Shown here one piece after another: positions 50,097 to 56,182 of a DNA stretch of 56,182 nt. The stretch lies in the IMG/VR virus record IMGVR_UViG_3300009503_000038, positions 1-56,182 of that record; one strand, written 5' to 3'. The notes beneath the pieces are model-generated. The model was not told the origin of the DNA and searched no databases. It saw only the letters and a list, made by a program, of their open reading frames with translations. The position numbers were made by a program, and so were the translations under genes. Source of the DNA: a virus. How positions within the stretch are numbered: the first letter of the stretch is position 1; every line of letters begins with the position of its first letter.

Positions 50097-52388
50097 ATGG
50101 TCGATCCGTCTGTATCTCACACAACAAAGGACCCATCTATACCCGCTAGCGAACTCGCCTCAAAATTGTCGGTTTTAACCTCGACCATTAAAGAAACATT
50201 TCCAGTTATTGACAAAGCTAGTTCTTATGCTAACAAGTTAGCAAGCGCTTTTAGTGAGACATCTATGTCCGCGACAGAATTTGCTGACAAGATATATAAA
50301 ATGGGCGAGGATATGACAAAAGTTATTGGCCAGATCGAGACCGCGAGAAAGAAATTGGTCGAAACGATAAGTACCGCACTCAGTGGTTACGAATCTTTTT
50401 TGAAGGACCAGTCGAAACGACTTACGGAATTCAAGTTCGATCTTAGCAGTTTCGTCGGGATACTTGCTAACGAAAGTCGGCGTCTTAACGGCGTCCTTTC
50501 CGAAAGTTCTGACAAATATCGTGAGTACAGAAAAACGTTGTCCAAGTTAGAGGAAATTGTTCGTAGTGTACTGTCAGGTACGATACCGGACAATGTTAAT
50601 GAGGTTGTTAGGTCGTTCCAGGAAATGAGCCGGTCCATCCAGGAATCTACAGGGAAGCAAATAGGTCTGGTTGTTGCTAATGAAAACGGTATAGAGATGG
50701 TAAGAGATTTGAGAGATGAAGCGGCCAAACTTTCAAAAGAAGCCGAAGTTTTAATAACGGTTAGTGAAGAGTCTAACAAGAAGATACAAGAGATTAAGAA
50801 CTCTCTCAGGAACTATCTCCAGTCAGTTGCGGGCCTTACCAAATACAACAAGGTCCTCGAAGGACAGTATGACGCATTAAAGAAAAGAATAGAGGAACTG
50901 AGTGTCAAGAATTTGGTGACAAAGGAATCGATTACAAAATTAGTCGAGGACTTGGACGAACTCAAAAAGGTCGCGGACAACGTGGCCGAACTTGTCAAGG
51001 AATACACCAAATCAACTACCGAATTCGTTGTATGGCAACATATGGCCAATGACTCTTTCAAGAGATTTTCGGAAAAAATGTCGCAATTGCCAAAACCTAT
51101 CCAAACCGTAGCTACAGCTGTTGGTAAATTTGCGCTCAACATTATAACTCTTGCCCGGTCTATCGTGGCTGGAGCCGGGCCAATTGTTGACGCGGCCAAA
51201 AGTTTAAAGGGATTCATAGAACAGTTGCTCGAAATAAAGAAAGTTTCCACGGCTGTGGTTACCATGATTATTACGATACTTTATGCACTCTATGAAGCAG
51301 GCATGCGCGTTACTAAGTTAACCGCGGAGGTAACAAAGTCTTTTGGCGAATACGTTTTTGGCCTGAGAGATGTTAGAGAGTTTACACTTGATTTGATGGG
51401 CAGTTGGGCTAGTATGATCTACTCAATCGAAACAGTGTCCAAAGCCGTTAGTGATGTTATCAACGTTTTCATGCCACTCGGAGAAACTTTTGAAAGTCTG
51501 ACGAGACGAGGAATTGGTGGTATTGTCAGCTTTTCAATGACCATTGACCGATTTGCCAGGGCTATTGGTACAACAGCTGGCGAACTAAGTACTCGGTTAG
51601 TAAAGTTTGCCTCGTACTTCGGCTATAGTTTACAAGAGATCATACGTAGAGGTTACAAAGGAGCGCACGATATTCTACAAATGTACAGTAACTTCGCAGG
51701 TTATATTTTGAGAAAGATACGTCTTACTATGACTGAAGTTATGCAGATCTTTGGTGGTGTGTTTGAACGTATCATGTGGATGGGTTCCCGTTTCTCCGAT
51801 ATTAACAGTCAACTTATGGGCAATGTTGTTTCTGCAATAGCCACGGTTGGTAAAAGATTTTCGTTAACAGTTGAACATTCGAGAAAGTTAGCAGAACAGT
51901 TTGCGGAAGTTATTGGTGGTACGACATGGGACATGTACGCGGGCGTACTTGCAGCTACTGGTCGTTGGACAGGAACGTTAGATGAAATGGTTCACAAAGC
52001 TCTTGTTACAACCCCGTTTGAGAAAGCCAGAGAAACAGCCGCATTTTTTATGGATATTGCAAAGCATAGTGCCGGTCTTAAGGATACGTGGATGGCTTTT
52101 GTTCCACAGTTCAGAGAGATTATCAGAAGGTTCCCAGAAGAAGTAGACGTGTTACGAGAAGCAGTTGAGACATGGGTACAGAACAGGAACGTTGACTTCA
52201 GAGAAGCACTGGCCAGATCAGGACTTAGTGTTGATAAGATTGACGAAATGATGTTGGTAATGGACTCACTTGGTAATCCGTTACAGACATTAATTATTTT
52301 GGTGAAAAGGATACTAGATAAACTTACTCTTATTATTGGCAAACTGTCTTCGCCATTGTTAATGGGTCTTGCACGTATAGGTAGGTAA
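50097..52388 (+). CDS. Tape measure protein
   Basis: A 763-aa protein directly after the tail chaperone pair. Long coiled coils cover about residues 1-320, followed by a hydrophobic segment VVTMIITILYALY (about 390-402), and further helical parts. These traits identify the tape measure, which sets tail length and is ejected with DNA. At about 1.5 angstrom per residue this predicts a tail on the order of 110 nm. Confidence 0.82.
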   Translation: MVDPSVSHTTKDPSIPASELASKLSVLTSTIKETFPVIDKASSYANKLASAFSETSMSATEFADKIYKMGEDMTKVIGQIETARKKLVETISTALSGYESFLKDQSKRLTEFKFDLSSFVGILANESRRLNGVLSESSDKYREYRKTLSKLEEIVRSVLSGTIPDNVNEVVRSFQEMSRSIQESTGKQIGLVVANENGIEMVRDLRDEAAKLSKEAEVLITVSEESNKKIQEIKNSLRNYLQSVAGLTKYNKVLEGQYDALKKRIEELSVKNLVTKESITKLVEDLDELKKVADNVAELVKEYTKSTTEFVVWQHMANDSFKRFSEKMSQLPKPIQTVATAVGKFALNIITLARSIVAGAGPIVDAAKSLKGFIEQLLEIKKVSTAVVTMIITILYALYEAGMRVTKLTAEVTKSFGEYVFGLRDVREFTLDLMGSWASMIYSIETVSKAVSDVINVFMPLGETFESLTRRGIGGIVSFSMTIDRFARAIGTTAGELSTRLVKFASYFGYSLQEIIRRGYKGAHDILQMYSNFAGYILRKIRLTMTEVMQIFGGVFERIMWMGSRFSDINSQLMGNVVSAIATVGKRFSLTVEHSRKLAEQFAEVIGGTTWDMYAGVLAATGRWTGTLDEMVHKALVTTPFEKARETAAFFMDIAKHSAGLKDTWMAFVPQFREIIRRFPEEVDVLREAVETWVQNRNVDFREALARSGLSVDKIDEMMLVMDSLGNPLQTLIILVKRILDKLTLIIGKLSSPLLMGLARIGR

Positions 52389-52391
52389 ACA

Positions 52392-53126
52392 ATGACGGTC
52401 AGGTCTAGAACAATAGTCTTAACAGTACCAACGGAAGCAGTTACTTATTACTTTAGGATACGAGGAATTACCAGCATCAACTTTGCCTTGGACACAAAAG
52501 TGGGTACGGCCCAAGGCATTGCTTCTAACTTTGTCCACCCATGGTTTATAGGGCCTGTTGATATAAAGCTGTCCGGCAGTACTTACATTGGCACTTTCTA
52601 TAACGTACGGGACGAGATTTTGGACGAGACTAAAGAGCCTTCGGATCCGGTAGAATCAGCAAAATCAAAGTCGTTCAAAGAAGTGTTTTCCAATATCGGG
52701 GCAAATATTAAGGAGGCAACATACGGCCGGTTCAAACTGTTAACAGAATCTTTGCGAAAGAAGGGAACGAAGGTAACAAAGAAAGGAACCCCTATTTCCA
52801 GGTACCCGGGAGTACAACAGTTTCCAACATTTATTAATACACTCTACAGGATATCTGAAACTGTTCGAACTGGTCGTGTCAAAAGAAGTGCCAGTAGCAT
52901 TGTCAAGCAACAGCTAACGATATCCGATTATTTAGGTCCGGGGAGGAGCCTGATTTTTGACGGGTTCATTTCCGACGTCTCGATTACAGAAGAGCAAAAC
53001 CGATTAGGCATCATCAAATTTACAATATCTTTTAAGGGTATATTGAGACCGATACCCGTCGAAAAATTTGAGAAGCCAGTACCTGAAGAACTAAAGTCTT
53101 TCTCTGCCAGTGGTGGTGCTACGTAA
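52392..53126 (+). CDS. Baseplate/tail protein (244 aa)
   Basis: Not assigned to a named family. Beta-rich N- and C-terminal parts flank a basic helical segment (about 90-150). The early residues (YFRIRGITSINFALDTK) and a late strand LGIIKFTISFKGILRP resemble small tail/baseplate domains that join the tube to the hub. It follows the tape measure, where baseplate genes begin. Confidence 0.6.
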   Translation: MTVRSRTIVLTVPTEAVTYYFRIRGITSINFALDTKVGTAQGIASNFVHPWFIGPVDIKLSGSTYIGTFYNVRDEILDETKEPSDPVESAKSKSFKEVFSNIGANIKEATYGRFKLLTESLRKKGTKVTKKGTPISRYPGVQQFPTFINTLYRISETVRTGRVKRSASSIVKQQLTISDYLGPGRSLIFDGFISDVSITEEQNRLGIIKFTISFKGILRPIPVEKFEKPVPEELKSFSASGGAT

Positions 53127-53130
53127 AACA

Positions 53131-55566
53131 ATGGCCGAAAAAGTTTTCACAACCAGATTCAAACTTATACTATATAGGTGGAATTCCACGGATGGTATTG
53201 GGAAACAACTAGCTTTTGACATTTATGACGAAGTGGACTTGGATGGTAACCCGGTCACAGACCCAACTCTTACGCCCAGGCTTGTATCAGAAGAAAATCT
53301 GAATACCGAGATCTCAGACATCAAGACTAAGATAAAGAACATGGAATCGAAATTGAAGGACCTTGGTACGTTGTCACAACATCCGTTACCGATAACACCT
53401 CCAGCTGAGATAGAAAGCAGTGCTGACTGGTACCTTAAAGAGTTTCTCAAGGACAAACATTCGTATTATGTTGGCGAGACAGATCTGAACATTAACTGGA
53501 AAGCGTTAGATCCGACTACCAACTACGAGGAATTGAGCAAACCACATAACGAGTACTACAGAAACAAGATCGGGTCTATTATTGAGTTATTTAAAGGACT
53601 AAAACCGTCTTTATACGATTTGGTCGGTCGTGGTAATGTCGACGAAATTGATCTTACAGAAGCGGTTATAAGTATTGATTCGTACGTTGTTAGCTTGGAC
53701 CGAATTGGTATGGAGCTCAAATTTACTCTGAGCTTGGAGAAGTTGAGAGAGCTAGGCTGTAGCTACATTACCGAAAACAATATAGTCGACTTTTTTGTAG
53801 ACGTTATCGGTTCCGATACACCTCGTGGTAACTTACACATTGGTGAGTACTACGGTCCTGCTACAAAAAGTGAAATTGACAGTCTTAGGAGCGATGTAGA
53901 TAGTTTACAACCGAACGAACTTGAAGGATACTTTCACCAGAGACGGTTCGTTGGCGTTGTAACCGCTGTTAACTATACAGTTGAACCCGAACAAGTTCCC
54001 ACATGTACTATAACTTGTAAAAGTTACGTTGCGTATTTGGACCGTGTGAATACAGTCAAGGACCGCGCGTTAATGACTTTCTTTGAAAACTATCCGTTAG
54101 ACATGCAACAACCCGGAATAACTGTGTTTGAGGATATACTGAACTTCAAGACAGTTGATGAAATTTTTGAATACGTATTAAACACGCTACATTTAACTAA
54201 TAAGAGAGGGTCTGTTCCGGAACTATCCGGAGGAACGGTTGCGGGTACGATGACCGGGTCAGTAACAAGTTTAACCGGGCAAAAAATGAGCGAAGCGGGC
54301 TTGTACATGGTTGTTAAACTGTCTGGTTCAGAATCATTAACAACTGTTGTCCCTGCAGAGAACATGACTCCTCAAATCACTGGCAGTTCAGAGAGTATAA
54401 CAGGTAGCCCAGACATTGACCTGTTAATACAGGATGACCGATTAAAAGAAACGAAAGGATTGTTATACACATCGAAATTGTCCGATACAAAGTTTGGCGT
54501 TTCTGGACTATCTTTTTACCGAAGGGCGTGGTATAACGTAGATGATGTTAACCAGTTGTGCACGGCTGCCGGGAAAAGTACTGGATTTTCGAACATGTAC
54601 TGGGTGTCATACTTGTACTTTAAGGTCAGAGAAAAGTACAGAGACGTTCTCTTACGACTACAAGATAACGTTAGTAAGAAACTAAACACGATACAGAACG
54701 AGATGGTCGAGAAAGTGCACGAGCTAGGTCAGGGATCACCTGAGATTGGTCAGATTGAAACAGAAGTTGCCCGGAAACAAGCCGTCTTTAATAAATTGAA
54801 AGATTTGTCCCGACTTTCTAAGTATTGTTATATTGCCGCGTACCAGGAAGGAGATTCCGCTACAATTAGGGCGTACAACCTTCAAGTGGCAGAATCCCAC
54901 GTTGTTTTTTATAACGTTATAGAAAGTGGGACATCTCTTTTAAGTAACCTGTTCGATACAACATATGCTTACATCTTTGACGACGAACCAGGCACTTTAG
55001 TGTTAAGGTACCCGCGACCAAATATGTTGTTGGTCGACGAGAAAGGATACGTTGATCCTGATTTTGTGATTAACAGGGAAGATATCCTAAAGATGAACTG
55101 GTCCAGACGCGATTTCGATTTGATGTCGCGCCAAGATTTTTCGCCGGTCACGCCTTTATCCGGGGAGATATTTCCGTTCTGTTGGGCATATACAGATTCG
55201 CAGATTGCGTTCAAGTACGGGTCGTCTGTGGCCTCAAAAACAGTAAACCCAAACGCATCTTTGTTCCATCTCAACTACATTGCGTTGTTCAGTGCGGTAG
55301 CATTAAGCTTTAAGAATGCGTCTACAAGAACCATGACTATTGCCGTGGTAAACAATGGTAGGAGATACTGTTTGGGAAGAGCATATTTCATACCAGACCC
55401 GTATTTCGGTACCGAAGGAGCTGCTATTGTAGGTAACAAGTCATTAACCGGATGGGTCGCGATGTTACACAGTATGACATATTCTTACGCACTTGAATCT
55501 GTCCCGACAATTGATCTTGAATTTATATTCGCAAGAAGAGTGAGCAATGTCAAAATAAAAGGATGA
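53131..55566 (+). CDS. Large baseplate hub-like protein (811 aa)
   Basis: A large mixed protein placed after the tape measure. The N-terminal 330 residues contain hub-like beta segments (RRFVGVVTAVNYTVEPEQV) interrupted by a coiled coil near residue 70. The middle has GTVAGTMTGSVTSLTG, and the C-terminal 250 residues include YGSSVASKTVNPNASLFHLN and a long beta region. Baseplate hub or wedge is most likely. The ATG at 53131 is five bases after the previous stop; an upstream GTG at 53110 adds seven residues. Confidence 0.62.
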   Translation: MAEKVFTTRFKLILYRWNSTDGIGKQLAFDIYDEVDLDGNPVTDPTLTPRLVSEENLNTEISDIKTKIKNMESKLKDLGTLSQHPLPITPPAEIESSADWYLKEFLKDKHSYYVGETDLNINWKALDPTTNYEELSKPHNEYYRNKIGSIIELFKGLKPSLYDLVGRGNVDEIDLTEAVISIDSYVVSLDRIGMELKFTLSLEKLRELGCSYITENNIVDFFVDVIGSDTPRGNLHIGEYYGPATKSEIDSLRSDVDSLQPNELEGYFHQRRFVGVVTAVNYTVEPEQVPTCTITCKSYVAYLDRVNTVKDRALMTFFENYPLDMQQPGITVFEDILNFKTVDEIFEYVLNTLHLTNKRGSVPELSGGTVAGTMTGSVTSLTGQKMSEAGLYMVVKLSGSESLTTVVPAENMTPQITGSSESITGSPDIDLLIQDDRLKETKGLLYTSKLSDTKFGVSGLSFYRRAWYNVDDVNQLCTAAGKSTGFSNMYWVSYLYFKVREKYRDVLLRLQDNVSKKLNTIQNEMVEKVHELGQGSPEIGQIETEVARKQAVFNKLKDLSRLSKYCYIAAYQEGDSATIRAYNLQVAESHVVFYNVIESGTSLLSNLFDTTYAYIFDDEPGTLVLRYPRPNMLLVDEKGYVDPDFVINREDILKMNWSRRDFDLMSRQDFSPVTPLSGEIFPFCWAYTDSQIAFKYGSSVASKTVNPNASLFHLNYIALFSAVALSFKNASTRTMTIAVVNNGRRYCLGRAYFIPDPYFGTEGAAIVGNKSLTGWVAMLHSMTYSYALESVPTIDLEFIFARRVSNVKIKG

Positions 55567-56182
55567 AGCACATTCCAACAATAATAGACTATTCGTTGCT
55601 TCTAGATTACGCGGTTTCGTCCGGGTCTGCAACGTCTATACTCTCGGGGAAAGAAAAGTCCGATATCGAAGAATTTTGTAAAGTTAGAGATGGGTACTAC
55701 TGGGTCAGGTATGGGACAGGGAATAAACCTCTTTATTACTATAAAACTCCTTTTAGAAAGACAGAAAAGTTGATAAACATAAAAGAGCAGCACATCAAGG
55801 CATTAATTGAAATGTGGATTAACCAATACTTAGAATTTTCGGAGAAGGTAATGGGTTATATCCAAGAACACCTCAAAAGAGTTGGTACGCTTATAGGCGC
55901 TCGCTATTTAGACGGTAATGTACAGATCGAGATACCTCTTAATGCTACCATTGACGAACCGACCGGATATAATTACGGTACATGTCTTCTTTTATACACT
56001 TTGCTAACTACTCCAGCTCGTCGCGAGACCGCAGAGACTATGGTTAATTACAGACCATACACGTGGTCCGATATAAACGAGAACAATTCTGTTATCACGG
56101 TTAGGAGTGTGAATCCCGATACAGTCGTTGATCCAACGTTATCATTACTTGCTTACGGAACTTGTGCTATATACGAGTTTGA
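55563..56182 (+). CDS. Tail/baseplate protein, 3' end beyond the window
   Basis: Partial: the frame opens with ATG in an ATGA overlap with the hub-like gene and runs to the window's last base without a stop (at least 206 codons). The start encodes KHIPTIIDYSLLLDYAVSSG. The visible part is alpha/beta, with no recognised motif. Its place in the baseplate cluster suggests a structural role. The true length is unknown. Confidence 0.7.
   Translation, partial: MKHIPTIIDYSLLLDYAVSSGSATSILSGKEKSDIEEFCKVRDGYYWVRYGTGNKPLYYYKTPFRKTEKLINIKEQHIKALIEMWINQYLEFSEKVMGYIQEHLKRVGTLIGARYLDGNVQIEIPLNATIDEPTGYNYGTCLLLYTLLTTPARRETAETMVNYRPYTWSDINENNSVITVRSVNPDTVVDPTLSLLAYGTCAIYEF

Noticed and set aside
1-56182. 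CRISPR arrays, tRNA genes, rRNA
   Set aside because: No regularly spaced direct repeats and no cloverleaf-like sequence were seen on reading the gaps; a dedicated tRNA scan was not possible here.

Overview
The window is one continuous stretch of a large tailed-phage genome with a contractile tail (myovirus morphology). Every supported gene lies on the + strand. Genes are tightly packed, often with ATGA overlaps or a few bases of spacing, and most are preceded by strong AGGAGG-type ribosome binding sites, so the host is a bacterium. A family-4-type uracil-DNA glycosylase domain, an archaeal-type Holliday junction resolvase, and a viral ring nuclease that counters type III CRISPR suggest a thermophilic host. 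That is an inference; the sequence does not name the host.

Layout. 1-13.1 kb is replication, recombination and DNA modification: an SSB-like protein, a RecA-family recombinase, a Rad50/SbcC ATPase split over separate genes around an Mre11/SbcD nuclease, an Hjc-like resolvase, a uracil-DNA glycosylase/DNA polymerase I fusion, a 7-deazaguanine DNA-modification set (FolE2, QueC, DpdA-like transglycosylase), a TOPRIM primase core and a sigma-region-4-like HTH protein. 13.3-24 kb is head morphogenesis: large terminase, portal, protease fused to a scaffold, a candidate decoration protein and the major capsid protein. 24-32 kb holds neck and accessory virion genes, including a candidate -1 frameshift gene, a DUF1874/AcrIII-1 ring nuclease with an extra C-terminal domain, a fibre-like protein and a holin-like protein. 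30.5-41.7 kb encodes four very large alpha-helical proteins of unknown function. A LigD-like ligase-primase sits among them, and its phosphoesterase domain is split between two genes 5 kb apart. 42.4-56.2 kb is the tail: connector-like proteins, sheath, three tube paralogues, a frameshifted tail chaperone, tape measure and baseplate genes. The last gene runs off the window.

A complete IscB nuclease gene, with a roughly 270-nt highly structured upstream region that fits an omega-RNA, is inserted between two tail genes and probably behaves as a homing-like element.

The least expected non-coding signal is a family of intergenic elements built from up to three small hairpins. The stems show compensatory changes between copies, and one full copy is inverted. 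One copy sits directly downstream of the capsid gene, inside a structured region of about 250 nt that ends in an intrinsic terminator. No tRNA genes or CRISPR arrays were seen.
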